From: an uncultured Alphaproteobacteria bacterium
GTDB lineage: Bacteria > Pseudomonadota > Alphaproteobacteria > Rhodobacterales > Rhodobacteraceae
Assembly (NCBI GenBank): GCA_902562285.1
Contig: CACESU010000003.1
Coordinates: 1 to 64,000, forward strand
Direction of reading: 5' to 3'
DNA length: 64,000 bases
Each line of letters begins with the position of its first letter. Within the stretch, counting starts at the first letter, position 1. Both the position numbers and the translations under genes were made by a program. Shown here piece by piece: positions 38,233 through 48,843 of the stretch. The notes below the pieces were generated by a model. The model ran no database searches. It saw nothing but the letters and a program-made list of their open reading frames with translations, and had not been told where the DNA came from.

Positions 38233-39273
38233 TTAAAGGGTTAAAAGTTCTGGCCATTTATCTATACATTTCATCAATAAGGGAAAATTATTATACATGA
38301 TATTACCGTTTTGCCATAAATTAAGATCATCAACACGTATAGTTTGATTTTTTAAAATCCAACAAATCTCACCAGGCGCATAATCTCCACACGTATGAAA
38401 ATGTAAGTAATTAGGATGAGCAAAAACTGTATTACTCCAATAATCAGGATTATGTAATTTAATACTTTCACTAAGAAGACCATTATGAATACCACAATGC
38501 AAAGAGTGCACAATATCTCTTTTGATTTCAAATTTATTAGATACATAATCATAATGCCTTTTTATATTGCAAAGATCTTTTTCATTTCCAATTACTGACT
38601 GAATATGTCCATTTTTGATATAAAACTTAACTTTTTCATTCAATTTGATATTCGATGGAGAATAAAAACTTGATCCAGATGAAGTTAAAAATTTTTCAAC
38701 TACAACTACCCCACTTAATAAAGTCGCACTTATTGGAGAATGAACCACCATTGGGAATCTTTTTATAGCTACATCATTATTATCTGAAAATATTTTATAA
38801 CAATTACCCGTTACATCGGTTCCAGAGGGACAGCTTATTTTTAATTTTTTAGTATTAATAAAAACTTCATCAATACTTTTCTTAAAATCTAAATGAATTT
38901 TATAATTAGTTGTCCCAAATTGAGAGGCTAACATGTTAATATTTCTAGCATACGACATCACTACTTTACATGAATGTACATTTTCAAACCTTTTGAGATC
39001 ACCCAATCTTGAAAAGTAAATAATACAATCATATTTTGAGGATAATTTTTGTATTTTGTAAGAATTTTCTTCAGTTGGTTCTTCAATCATTAAAAGATTT
39101 GCCACAATCTCCAGTTCAGTACAATATTTTTGTACAATCTTTGCAACAAACTTATCATACCAACCAAATTTCTCATTTTCAGCGACAATTAAAACCTTTT
39201 TGTGTGGAGATAGTTCAGCACAATTTAAAATTAAATTCAGTGCACCTTTTTTTAAATTTTCTTTAAAATTCAA
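38233..39273 (-). CDS. Possible M29 aminopeptidase / NicX-like family protein
   Basis: ISCPSGTDVTGNCYKI, late His-rich HFHTCGDYAP metal-site-like region; weak family call. Confidence 0.45.
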   Translation of the reverse strand: MNFKENLKKGALNLILNCAELSPHKKVLIVAENEKFGWYDKFVAKIVQKYCTELEIVANLLMIEEPTEENSYKIQKLSSKYDCIIYFSRLGDLKRFENVHSCKVVMSYARNINMLASQFGTTNYKIHLDFKKSIDEVFINTKKLKISCPSGTDVTGNCYKIFSDNNDVAIKRFPMVVHSPISATLLSGVVVVEKFLTSSGSSFYSPSNIKLNEKVKFYIKNGHIQSVIGNEKDLCNIKRHYDYVSNKFEIKRDIVHSLHCGIHNGLLSESIKLHNPDYWSNTVFAHPNYLHFHTCGDYAPGEICWILKNQTIRVDDLNLWQNGNIMYNNFPLLMKCIDKWPELLTL

Positions 39274-39277
39274 AATA

Positions 39278-40243
39278 CTAGTTTTTCCTATAAGAAAATG
39301 CTTTATTAAATCGCCAAATCAAATAATCACCACAGGTAATTGGTTCCTCATTTGTATTTTTTTCAATCTCAGGAATTTCTCCAGGGTTGATTAGTGTTTC
39401 TGGATCAGGATCAAATGCTAATACAATTGATAATCTCTCTTGACCTGACGAATTAACTACTCTATGTGGGGTTGATTTATAAATTCCACCTGTCCACCTT
39501 GATAATAAGTCAGCTACATTAACTATAAGAGTTCCTTCAATAGGAGGAGCATGAAACCATTGTCCATCTAATCCTTTAATTTGTAACCCACCAACAGAAT
39601 CCTGACACAAAATCGTCAGTAATCCAAAATCTGTATGTTCACTTACTCCAAATTGCATTTCACCCATTTCTTTTGGTTGGTCAGGATAATAAACAAGAGA
39701 CGCTCTACTCAATGGAGCATTGCAATTCCTGATAAAAAAATTTTCTTTTAAATTTAAACCCATTGCAAAACAGGTCAAAAGATTTTTTGCAAGTTCATTT
39801 ATTTGATGAAAATAACTCATGGCATTTTGCTGTAGTGATGGTAAAAATTTAGGCCATTTATTGACACCCCTTAATTGATGATCATCTGGCAACGATCCAT
39901 CGTCATATTGATATCCCCAAATAAAACTTTCTTTTAAATCAGGTTTTGCTTTATCACCCATTTTTGCTCCACCAAAACCCAGCCAGCCCCTATGTTTTTT
40001 TGTAATAAGTACTTTTGATTTATCATCTGTAGAACTTCTAAAAAAATTTAAACCATCTTTTCTAAGATCATTGATAAGGTTTTCCGAAATATCGTGATTT
40101 TGGATGTAAATAAAACCAAGACCAGTACTTGCTTTATATAATTCTTTTGCAATTTCTATTTTATTAGATGCAGAATTAATTTTTTTTATATCAATTACTG
40201 GAACTCGTTCTTTGTCTATAGATTTGATCATTGAATTACTCAT
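39278..40243 (-). CDS. Isopenicillin N synthase-like 2OG-Fe(II) oxygenase
   Basis: VPVIDIKKI N-term; GVSEHTDFGLLTILCQDSVGGLQI; HRVVNSSGQERLSIVLAFDPDPETLI. Confidence 0.93.
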   Translation of the reverse strand: MSNSMIKSIDKERVPVIDIKKINSASNKIEIAKELYKASTGLGFIYIQNHDISENLINDLRKDGLNFFRSSTDDKSKVLITKKHRGWLGFGGAKMGDKAKPDLKESFIWGYQYDDGSLPDDHQLRGVNKWPKFLPSLQQNAMSYFHQINELAKNLLTCFAMGLNLKENFFIRNCNAPLSRASLVYYPDQPKEMGEMQFGVSEHTDFGLLTILCQDSVGGLQIKGLDGQWFHAPPIEGTLIVNVADLLSRWTGGIYKSTPHRVVNSSGQERLSIVLAFDPDPETLINPGEIPEIEKNTNEEPITCGDYLIWRFNKAFSYRKN

Positions 40244-40261
40244 TGAATTTTACCCAATATT

Positions 40262-40600
40262 TTATTTTTTTACTAATTGATCAAAGGCTTCTAAAGCTTT
40301 AGCACTAAACATTATTGAAGGACCACCTCCCATATAGGAACACACACTTAATACCTCCACTATTTCTTTTCTAGTGGTACCAAGTCTTATCAAGTGCTCT
40401 ATATGTAAACCAATACAACTTTCACATTTAGTTGAAATGGCGATACCCAAAGCAACAAATTCTTTTGTTTTTTCTGAAAGATCACCATCTTTTTTTACCG
40501 GTTTTCCCATTTGTGAAAAACCTTCAAATGTTTCAGGGGTTACTTTTCTAAGTTCATTAAATCCATTTCTGGCATTATCTAAAAAATTTTTCCAATCCAT
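40262..40600 (-). CDS. Carboxymuconolactone decarboxylase (AhpD-like) family protein
   Basis: KEFVALGIAISTKCESCIGLHIEHLIRLGTTRKEIVEVL (ExxxLxxxxxxxCxxCxxxH pattern). Confidence 0.9.
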   Translation of the reverse strand: MDWKNFLDNARNGFNELRKVTPETFEGFSQMGKPVKKDGDLSEKTKEFVALGIAISTKCESCIGLHIEHLIRLGTTRKEIVEVLSVCSYMGGGPSIMFSAKALEAFDQLVKK

Positions 40601-40639
40601 TTTTTCCCCATTTAAAATAAAATCTATGAAGGACTTTGA

Positions 40640-41416
40640 TTAATTCGAATTACTCTCATTAGAACCTAACTTTTTTTCCAACCATCGAACTGCAAAACTT
40701 ATTAATAAAACTAAAACTAAATATTCTAAAATAAGTAGTGTATATATCTCAAGAGGTCTATATTCTGTTACTACAATCTCATTTGCTCTTCTTGTCAATT
40801 CTTGCATTCCAATTACTGATGCGAAAGCTGACATTTTCACTATGTAAATAAATTGATTTGCTAGGGGCGGAAGAATTCTTCTTAAAGCTTGTGGGAATAT
40901 AATATATCTCATGGCTTGAAATTGCGACAACCCAATTGTTTGGGCTGCTTCTCTCTGACCTCTAGATATAGATTGTATACCAGCTCTGTAAATTTCTGCG
41001 GTAAAAGCACTATCAGAAATAGCTAAAGTGATGACAGCACCCCAAAATGCATCAATTTCTATTTTCAAGCCTAAAGACTGAAAAATTACTGGAAGCCCAT
41101 AAAAAACCCAAAATAACATTGGTAATAAAGGAATAGCTCTAATGAACTCCACATAAATTCTATTAAAGGATCTTAAAAAGAAATTATTTGAAAAACCTGG
41201 TAAAGCAACTACAAGTCCTAAGATAATAGATATAAATGCAGCAATTATTGACAACAAAATAGTTGCTCCAAATCCACCAATTAGAAATTTAATATTTGCC
41301 AAACCCGATTTTGTTGTAGGGTCAATAACATACCAGCCCCAATTTCCACTACCGCTAGAACAACTAGCAAGTGAAGCTAGAAAAAATAATACGAAAATAT
41401 ATTTAAAGGATTTCAT
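40640..41416 (-). CDS. Polar amino-acid ABC transporter permease
   Basis: FWGAVITLAISDSAFTAEIYRAGIQSISRGQREAAQTIGLSQFQAMRYIIFPQALRRILPPLANQFIYIVK. Confidence 0.93.
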   Translation of the reverse strand: MKSFKYIFVLFFLASLASCSSGSGNWGWYVIDPTTKSGLANIKFLIGGFGATILLSIIAAFISIILGLVVALPGFSNNFFLRSFNRIYVEFIRAIPLLPMLFWVFYGLPVIFQSLGLKIEIDAFWGAVITLAISDSAFTAEIYRAGIQSISRGQREAAQTIGLSQFQAMRYIIFPQALRRILPPLANQFIYIVKMSAFASVIGMQELTRRANEIVVTEYRPLEIYTLLILEYLVLVLLISFAVRWLEKKLGSNESNSN

Positions 41417-41422
41417 TTTATC

Positions 41423-42160
41423 TCAGTAGTTTAAAACTTGATCTAAAAATTTTTTTAACCTATTAGTTTTAGGGTTTTTAAAAAAGATTGAAGGTATATT
41501 TTCTTCTAATATTTTACCATCATCCATAAAAATAATTTTGTCAGCTGCTTTTTTTGCAAATCCCATTTCATGAGTAACTACCACCATTGTCATTCCATCA
41601 TTTGCTAGATCCAAAATAACTTCTAAAACCTCTGCTATCATTTCTGGATCTAATGCTGAAGTTGGTTCGTCAAATAACATAATTTTAGGCTCTAAACATA
41701 ATGCACGAGCAATAGCTACTCTTTGTTGCTGTCCCCCAGAGAGAAGATTGGGTTTTTTATAAGCTTGTTCAGGAATTTTGACTCTATCTAAAAAATATAA
41801 TGCTCTTTCATTAGCTTCTTTTTTTGAAACCCCCAAGGCCTTAATTGGCCCCAAAGTAAGGTTTTCAATTACTGTTAAATGAGGAAATAAATTAAACTGT
41901 TGAAAAACCATACTTACTTTAGATTTTATAGACTCTAGGCAGGCCCTATTATCTGTTAAAGAATGGCCAAGTACATTAATCTCACCCTCATCATGCGATT
42001 CAAGTCGGTTTATACACCTAACAAGAGTTGACTTACCAGATCCTGAGGGACCGCATATAACAACCTTCTGTCCTTTCAAAACATTTAAATTAACACTATC
42101 CAGTGCTTTAAACTTTCCAAAATATTTGGAAATATTTTTTATATTTATTACTTCTTTCAT
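41423..42160 (-). CDS. Polar amino-acid ABC transporter ATP-binding protein (GlnQ-like)
   Basis: [53 protein letters not shown]. Confidence 0.95.
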   Translation of the reverse strand: MKEVINIKNISKYFGKFKALDSVNLNVLKGQKVVICGPSGSGKSTLVRCINRLESHDEGEINVLGHSLTDNRACLESIKSKVSMVFQQFNLFPHLTVIENLTLGPIKALGVSKKEANERALYFLDRVKIPEQAYKKPNLLSGGQQQRVAIARALCLEPKIMLFDEPTSALDPEMIAEVLEVILDLANDGMTMVVVTHEMGFAKKAADKIIFMDDGKILEENIPSIFFKNPKTNRLKKFLDQVLNY

Positions 42161-42298
42161 TAATAATATTTCAATAAATTGCCTATATTTTGAAATTTAA
42201 TAGGATTATAGACTTAAATCAAAATTAGATTCAATAAATTCTATTGAATCTTTTTAATACCTAACTAGTATCGTTATTTGTAAAAAAGGAGATTTGAA

Positions 42299-43072
42299 AT
42301 GAAGATTATAAAAATTGCAATTTTGGTTTTTTTAACCTTAGGCACTTTTACTTTTTATGCATCGGCAAATTCAGTTCTTAATGAAATACTTAGTTCTGGA
42401 AAATTAAAAGCAGGTACAACTGGTGACTTTAATCCATTCTCTACTAGAGACCCTGCTACTAACAAATATCAGGGATACGATATTGATATCATGACTGAAC
42501 TAGCTAACGATATGGGTGTTGAAATAGAATTTGTGGCTACAGATTGGAAAACCATTGTCAATGGAATTGTAGCTGGGAAATATCACATTACTGGATCTGC
42601 TTCTATAAAAGCATCTAGAATGAAAGCTGCAGGTTTTTCTGAAAGTTATTTAGCTGTTGTCTTTAAACCTTTTACCACTTCCGAAAAAGTAGGTAAATTT
42701 AATGGTTGGGATTCAATTAATAAGGACGGGGTTAGAGTTGCAACAACATTAGGTACGGCAATGGAACCCATGGTTAAAGAATGGTTTCCCAATGCTGATA
42801 TAAAAAGTGTTGAAGCTCCAGCAAGGGGTTATCAAGAAGTGTTAGCAGGTAGGGCTGATGTATTTGTTACATCAAATCTTGAAGGATCAACTTTGAAAGC
42901 AAAATATTCAAATGTTAAAGAAATAGAGGTAAATGCGCCTAGAAATCCAACACCTTTAGCAATGCTACTACCTCAAGCTGATCAAGTATGGATTAACTAT
43001 GTTAATCACTGGATAAAAATAAAGACAGCAAAAGGTTTTTTCAAATCTACAGCTGAAAAATGGGGTCTTTAA
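42299..43072 (+). CDS. Amino-acid ABC transporter substrate-binding protein
   Basis: Signal peptide; LNEILSSGKLKAGTTGDFNPFSTRDPATNKYQGYDIDIMTELANDMGVEIEFV. Confidence 0.93.
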   Translation: MKIIKIAILVFLTLGTFTFYASANSVLNEILSSGKLKAGTTGDFNPFSTRDPATNKYQGYDIDIMTELANDMGVEIEFVATDWKTIVNGIVAGKYHITGSASIKASRMKAAGFSESYLAVVFKPFTTSEKVGKFNGWDSINKDGVRVATTLGTAMEPMVKEWFPNADIKSVEAPARGYQEVLAGRADVFVTSNLEGSTLKAKYSNVKEIEVNAPRNPTPLAMLLPQADQVWINYVNHWIKIKTAKGFFKSTAEKWGL

Positions 43073-43076
43073 ATTA

Positions 43077-43102
43077 GAGCAAAGCATAAAATTGCTTTGC
43101 TC
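43077..43102 (+). other. Perfect 10-bp stem-loop (GAGCAAAGCA-taaaat-TGCTTTGCTC) in the SBP/downstream-gene gap
   Basis: Inverted repeat read directly; no T-tract follows. Confidence 0.85.
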
Positions 43103-43120
43103 AACAATAAGGAAATTAAT

Positions 43121-43693
43121 ATGTCCGCCTGGATTGAAATGGTAACTGATGAGGAAGCTTCTGAAAAATTAACTAAAGTTCTAAATAGTGTTAAAACTCC
43201 TCATGGTACTGTCGATAATGTAATGAGAGTTCATTCTCTTAGACCTAGTACCATGAAGGGCCATTACAAACTATATAAGTCTGTCCTTCACGATGAAGAA
43301 AATTTCATACCAACTTGGTTTCAAGAAACTATTAGTAGTTATGTTTCTATAATAAATAACTGTGAATATTCTTTCGCTAATCATTGGAAAAATGCTAAAG
43401 ATCTTATTAATGATGAAATAAAAAGTAACCAAATTGAAAAAGCTTTAAAAACTAAAAATTTAAAAAAGTATTTTTCAGGAAAGGAACTTGCCTTATTAAA
43501 TTATGCAGAAAAACTTACAATAAATCCAGGTAAGATGATAAAAGCAGATGTAACTAAATTACAGAGGCTAGGGTTAACTGATGGAGAAATTTTGGAAGCT
43601 AACCAAATTATTTGTTATTTTAATTATGTTAATAGGACAATAAATGGACTCGGAGTTACAACAAAAGGAGATACTGTTGGATATTATAAATAA
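43121..43693 (+). CDS. Peroxidase-related / carboxymuconolactone decarboxylase-like protein
   Basis: MRVHSLRPSTMKGHYKLYKSVLHDEENFIPTWFQETISSYVSIINNCEYSFANHW; ATG 43121 with AAGGA upstream. Confidence 0.75.
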   Translation: MSAWIEMVTDEEASEKLTKVLNSVKTPHGTVDNVMRVHSLRPSTMKGHYKLYKSVLHDEENFIPTWFQETISSYVSIINNCEYSFANHWKNAKDLINDEIKSNQIEKALKTKNLKKYFSGKELALLNYAEKLTINPGKMIKADVTKLQRLGLTDGEILEANQIICYFNYVNRTINGLGVTTKGDTVGYYK

Positions 43694-43711
43694 AACTTAT
43701 TTGAATTAAAA

Positions 43712-44851
43712 ATGATAACTTCTCTTTCAGATAGAGAATCCTATCCTTGTCTAGAAAAATTTACCTACTTAAATCAAGCTTCCTTGGGTTTAATAAGTAG
43801 TGAATGCATAAAGGAAATGACAAATTTTCTGAATCAAACCGCCAGATTTGGAAACATACACATATCTGATGAAGATGAACTTGATATAGTTGACAACCTT
43901 CGTAATACTGCTTCTAAACTTCTGCAATGTCCCTCTAATCAAACTGCTGTGTTATCATCTGCAAGTGAAATTCTTAACCAAATTCCATACATTATTAAAC
44001 CATCTAAAAAGTCTGAAATACTTTTGCTAAAAAATGATTTTCCAGCAGTTACTAGGCCTTGGTTGAAATATGCTAAAGAACAATCTTGTTCAATTAATTT
44101 CATAGAAGAAAATCTTAAATCCAATATTACTGATGAAGTGTTAAAAAATATAACCTCCAAAACTTCAGTTATTGCTATTAGCCTAATTCAATATTCAACT
44201 GGAACTAAAATTAATTTAGATATTTTAAGTAAAGAAGCTAAATCAAAAGGAATTAAACTTGTAATAGATGTAACTCAAGCTTTGGGAGCAATACCAATTT
44301 TTGCAGATAAGTGGGATGCAGATTTTTTAGTATCAAGTGGGTATAAGTGGTTAGGCGGTCATGGTGGTGTAGGTTTAGCCTATGTAAGCAAGTATTCACT
44401 TAAATCAGATCCTTTTAATGCTGGGTGGATGGGAGCCCCAAATCCATTTAACATGATTTATGATAAGTGTGATTATAGTAGAGATTCAAAAAGCTACACT
44501 CAATCAACTATGTCATATGTATCAATAATTGGTTTAAAAAAGTCTATTGAAGAATTAATAAAGTTAAATCCATTTAAAATTGAGAAACATTCAAAAAAGT
44601 TGTCAAAATTCTTAATCTCTAGGATTAATCAAAAGAAATGGAAAGTTTTTCAAAATAAAAAAGCATTTAATAATTCAAATCACATAATATCTTTTCAATC
44701 TAAATCAAATATGCTTGAACCTAGTATAATATTAAAAAGATTAAAAAAAAATAAAATTATTTGTAGTTTAAGAAATAAAAAACTTAGATTATCAATAGCA
44801 CATTTTAACAACCAAAATGATATAGAGAATCTACTTGAAACATTGAATTAA
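43712..44851 (+). CDS. Class V aminotransferase / cysteine desulfurase-like protein
   Basis: LVIDVTQALGAIPIFADKWDADFLVSSGYKWLGGHGGVGLAYVS (PLP lysine). Confidence 0.9.
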   Translation: MITSLSDRESYPCLEKFTYLNQASLGLISSECIKEMTNFLNQTARFGNIHISDEDELDIVDNLRNTASKLLQCPSNQTAVLSSASEILNQIPYIIKPSKKSEILLLKNDFPAVTRPWLKYAKEQSCSINFIEENLKSNITDEVLKNITSKTSVIAISLIQYSTGTKINLDILSKEAKSKGIKLVIDVTQALGAIPIFADKWDADFLVSSGYKWLGGHGGVGLAYVSKYSLKSDPFNAGWMGAPNPFNMIYDKCDYSRDSKSYTQSTMSYVSIIGLKKSIEELIKLNPFKIEKHSKKLSKFLISRINQKKWKVFQNKKAFNNSNHIISFQSKSNMLEPSIILKRLKKNKIICSLRNKKLRLSIAHFNNQNDIENLLETLN

Positions 44852-44921
44852 CAAAAAAAAATAATATCTTTAATGTCTAATTACATAATCAGCAATAAAG
44901 TAATAAACTTAAGGAAATATA

Positions 44922-45914
44922 TTGGTAGAAACTATTACTCAATCATCAAATGACTGGTTCAAGATTCATGTCGACAGAAAAGAATTAAAGAAACTTTATA
45001 AAAGAAGTGATTTGGCTGGTTTTAAGCATATTTTAACTTATTTTGTTAGTTTGATTGTATTAGGTTTTTTATGTATAAATTACTATGAAACTTGGTGGTT
45101 TATATTGTTTTATATATGTTATTGTACTCTATGGGGAGGAGCAGATGCCATATGGCATGAATGTGGGCATGGAACTGCATTTAAGACAAGAAAATACAAT
45201 GACTTTTTTTATCATATAGCAAGTTTTATGAATAACTTTGAGCCTGTTAGATGGCGTTGGAGTCATTCATTACATCATAGTTATACTGCTTCAATAGATC
45301 CTCATGATTTTGAGGTAGAAGGAAGTATATTTTGGGCACCAAGAAATTTGTTCAATTTCTTTATAATTTTCATTCCAGGAATAAGCTTAATTTTTTTTCA
45401 TAAGTCATTATACAAAGAAATCATTTGGCATGCTTTTGGTTTAGAAACGAGAGTTATGCGAGAATGCATACCGAAAGATAAGAAAAAAAGCTGTATCAAT
45501 AGTTCGAGAATTTTTATTTCCTTATGGATTTGCATAGTGATTTGTTCGGTTTTATTTAGCTCACTACTTCCTATACTTTTATTATTAATACCTAAGTGCT
45601 TTGCTTCCATTAATATGTTATGGGGTCTTACTCAACATATGGGGCTTCAAGAAGGAGTTAAAGATCACAGATTCTCAACAAGATCCATAAGATTAAATCC
45701 GATCTTTAGTTTTATATATTGGAAAATGGAATACCATATAGAACACCACATGTTTCCTATGGTTCCTTCACATAATCTGCCAAAACTGCACCAACTGCTT
45801 AAGCATGAATTGCCCAAACCTCAAACTTTAATACAGGCATATAAAGAAATTATTCCTGCAGTTATTAAAAAAGCAAAAGACCCTAAGTATTATATTCCTG
45901 TTAATATACCATAA
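44922..45914 (+). CDS. Membrane fatty acid desaturase family protein
   Basis: Three His boxes: HECGHGT, HSLHHSYT, EYHIEHHMFP. Confidence 0.92.
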   Translation: MVETITQSSNDWFKIHVDRKELKKLYKRSDLAGFKHILTYFVSLIVLGFLCINYYETWWFILFYICYCTLWGGADAIWHECGHGTAFKTRKYNDFFYHIASFMNNFEPVRWRWSHSLHHSYTASIDPHDFEVEGSIFWAPRNLFNFFIIFIPGISLIFFHKSLYKEIIWHAFGLETRVMRECIPKDKKKSCINSSRIFISLWICIVICSVLFSSLLPILLLLIPKCFASINMLWGLTQHMGLQEGVKDHRFSTRSIRLNPIFSFIYWKMEYHIEHHMFPMVPSHNLPKLHQLLKHELPKPQTLIQAYKEIIPAVIKKAKDPKYYIPVNIP

Positions 45915-45943
45915 AAGGTATTTTTTATTTAATATGAGTTTTT

Positions 45944-46933
45944 ATGTCTTCTGATAAAAAAATCATAGAAAAAATCAATGAATATCTTTATGCAAAAGAA
46001 AATTTTGCATTGGCACTGGTTATTCAAACTTGGAATAGTGCTCCCAAACCAGTTGGTTCAATACTATTAGTAAGTGAAAATGGTGAAATTTCTGGATCAG
46101 TTTCTGGTGGATGTGTGGAAGGTGCAGTAATTTCTGAGGCACAAATTTCACTCAAAACACAGAAAAGTAAAATTTTAGAATTTGGTGTTACAAACGAAGA
46201 TGCTTTTCAAGTTGGATTAGCTTGTGGTGGAGAAATAAAAATACTGATTGAACCAATTACAAATGTAAATGATTCAAAAAGAAAATTACTTGAACGTTTT
46301 TTTAAAAACAATCTTAAGGGGGATTTCTCTATTCTTAAAATCTACTTGAAATCATCTCAAAGAGAATTAATTGAGAGTGAAAAAGCATCAAAGTTTTTAT
46401 CTAAAACTGAAAATTATCATAGTCAATCATTCTTAAATGGGGAAGTCTTTTACTATTTATTACCTCCTAAAAGTAAATTAGTTGTAGTTGGTGCTGTACA
46501 TATTGCTCAGTACTTAGTTGAATTTGGTAATCAATTTGATTTTGATATTTATGTTATTGATCCAAGAAGCAGCTTTGCGAATAAAAAAAGATTTCCAAAT
46601 GTAAATGTTGTTGATGATTGGCCTGAGGATGCACTGAAATCTATTACAATAGATAAGAATACGGCTTTTATTACACTTACGCATGATGCAAAAATAGATG
46701 ATATAGCTCTTCAGACTGCCTTGAAAGCTGACTGCTTTTATATAGGGGCTCTAGGCTCAAAAAAAACACATGAGAAAAGAATAGATAGATTGTTAAATTT
46801 GGGATTTAATAAAAATATTATTAATAGAATACATGCACCTATCGGATTAGATATTGGTTCAAAGAAACCAAATGAAATAGCATTGTCAATAATAGCTGAA
46901 ATCATAAAAGTAAAAAACATTGAGTCGGAATAA
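45944..46933 (+). CDS. XdhC/CoxF family protein
   Basis: ALVIQTWNSAPKPVGSILLVSENGEISGSVSGGCVEGAV; IGALGSKKTHEKR. Confidence 0.92.
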   Translation: MSSDKKIIEKINEYLYAKENFALALVIQTWNSAPKPVGSILLVSENGEISGSVSGGCVEGAVISEAQISLKTQKSKILEFGVTNEDAFQVGLACGGEIKILIEPITNVNDSKRKLLERFFKNNLKGDFSILKIYLKSSQRELIESEKASKFLSKTENYHSQSFLNGEVFYYLLPPKSKLVVVGAVHIAQYLVEFGNQFDFDIYVIDPRSSFANKKRFPNVNVVDDWPEDALKSITIDKNTAFITLTHDAKIDDIALQTALKADCFYIGALGSKKTHEKRIDRLLNLGFNKNIINRIHAPIGLDIGSKKPNEIALSIIAEIIKVKNIESE

Positions 46934-46962
46934 ACTAAAATGAAATAATAAAATATAAACTT

Positions 46963-47610
46963 ATGATGAAACAAGAAATTAGAAAAATAGAAATTCTGAT
47001 TTTGGCAGCTGGTCAATCTACACGAATGATAGGAATTAATAAATTATTAAAAAACTTAAATGGTAAAACACTTGTAGAGAAAGTAGTATGTCAATCTTTG
47101 AAAAGTAAAGCATCGGGTGTTTCAATAATTATTCAGGAAAAAGATTTAGAAATTGAAAATGTATTAAGTTTACTTCCTGTTAAAATATTAAAAATAAGCT
47201 TTCAAAATATTGGAATTGGATATTCTATATCAAAAGGAATGGAATTATTAAAAAAGAACGATCCTGAAGGAGTTTTAATATTATTAGGAGATATGCCAGA
47301 TATAACTACTAAACATATTAATCGAATGATTGATGAGTTTATTAATAATTCTTTACAAAAAATTATAAGAGCTTGTTCAAAAAATATGATACCTGGAAAC
47401 CCAGTACTTTTCCCAAAAAGTTTTTTTGATTTACTATTAAAATTAAAAGGAGACAATGGAGCAAGGAAAATTCTTAGTAATTATAATCATATGATAAAAT
47501 ATATTATACTTCCAAAAATGACTGCATTAACAGATATAGATACTCAAGAACAATTTGATGAATGGAGAAAAAGGAATTCTTTATCCAAAAAGAATTTAAA
47601 TGATAGATAA
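46963..47610 (+). CDS. MocA/MobA-like nucleotidyltransferase
   Basis: ILILAAGQSTRMIGINKLL; VLILLGDMPDIT; GNPVLFPKSFFDLLLKLKGDNGARKIL. Confidence 0.9.
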   Translation: MMKQEIRKIEILILAAGQSTRMIGINKLLKNLNGKTLVEKVVCQSLKSKASGVSIIIQEKDLEIENVLSLLPVKILKISFQNIGIGYSISKGMELLKKNDPEGVLILLGDMPDITTKHINRMIDEFINNSLQKIIRACSKNMIPGNPVLFPKSFFDLLLKLKGDNGARKILSNYNHMIKYIILPKMTALTDIDTQEQFDEWRKRNSLSKKNLNDR

Positions 47611-48843
47611 ACTTGGAATAGCAACTACAAATTTACATCCCCATTTCTTCGTGAATTTCAGTTGATCTATTATTTCATCTTTTATATTCCATGGGAAAAT
47701 AACTATAAAATCTGGTTTTTCTTCTCTAATTTTTTTTGCATCTAAGATTGGAATTTTACTACCTGGACAATATAATCCTTGTTTCATCGGATTTTTATCT
47801 ACAATAAATTGCAATAGTGATTTTGAAATATTACAAAAATTTAGTAGTGTATTACCTTTTGCTGCTGCACCATAACCTGCAATAAGTTTACCATTATTTT
47901 TTTGTTCAATAAGAAAGTTTTTAAATTCATCTCTTATACTTTCAGCAACTTTTTGAAAATTTCTATAAAAATCTAAATTGGTTAAACCAGCATCTCTTTC
48001 TTCCTTTAGAAGTGCATTCACTCTCTTAGAAATAAATCTTCTACCAGTATCAGATTTCTGTGCATAGTATCTTAAACTTCCTCCATGCACTGGTATTTTT
48101 TCTACGTCAAAAATAGTCAGTCCATTGTTTTTAAAAATTTCATTGACTGATGTTAGAGATAGATAAGAGAAATGCTCATGATAGATAGTATCAAATTGTT
48201 TTCCATTAGCCAGTTCAAGTAAATGAGGATTCTCAAAAGTAGCTACACCTTCTGGATTTAGGATTTCATAAAAACCTTTTACAAAATCGTTAATATTGGG
48301 AACATGTGCTAAAACATTGTTAGCAATTGTCAGATCTACAGTATTTTTGTCTTTGGCTATTTTTTTTGCCAAATCAGTGGAGAAAAAATCACAAATAATC
48401 TCTAAACCTTTAGATCGAGCAACGTCAGCTGTACTTTTGGTAGGCTCGACACCTAAGCATTTTATATTCAATTTTTTTATAAAATTTAACAAATAACCAT
48501 CATTAGAGGCGACTTCTAAAACACTACTATTTTCATCAAGAGAAAATTTAGAAACCATATTATCAACATATTCTTTAGTATGATTTAAAAAAGATGAAGA
48601 ATATGAACTAAAATATGCGTATTCATTAGTAAACATTTCTGAAGCATTTACAAAGTCTTCAGTTTGTACCAACCAACATGAATCGCAAACCATAGCCCTT
48701 AATGGATAGGACTTTTCAGGAAGATTTAGATTTTCTTTTTTAATAAATGAATTCGAAGGAGCAGACACTCCTAAATCTAAAAATTCATGTTTCAACCAAT
48801 TATTACAATGTCTACACTTCATGGAATACTGTTTTTCTTTCAT
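47596..48843 (-). CDS. Sugar C-methyltransferase (zinc-finger + SAM methyltransferase + C-terminal domain)
   Basis: N-terminal CRHCNNWLKHEFLDLGVSAPSNSF and CDSCWLVQ; VLEVASNDGYLLNFIKK; HGGSLRYYAQ; GYGAAAKGNTLLN. Confidence 0.9.
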   Translation of the reverse strand: MKEKQYSMKCRHCNNWLKHEFLDLGVSAPSNSFIKKENLNLPEKSYPLRAMVCDSCWLVQTEDFVNASEMFTNEYAYFSSYSSSFLNHTKEYVDNMVSKFSLDENSSVLEVASNDGYLLNFIKKLNIKCLGVEPTKSTADVARSKGLEIICDFFSTDLAKKIAKDKNTVDLTIANNVLAHVPNINDFVKGFYEILNPEGVATFENPHLLELANGKQFDTIYHEHFSYLSLTSVNEIFKNNGLTIFDVEKIPVHGGSLRYYAQKSDTGRRFISKRVNALLKEERDAGLTNLDFYRNFQKVAESIRDEFKNFLIEQKNNGKLIAGYGAAAKGNTLLNFCNISKSLLQFIVDKNPMKQGLYCPGSKIPILDAKKIREEKPDFIVIFPWNIKDEIIDQLKFTKKWGCKFVVAIPSLSII

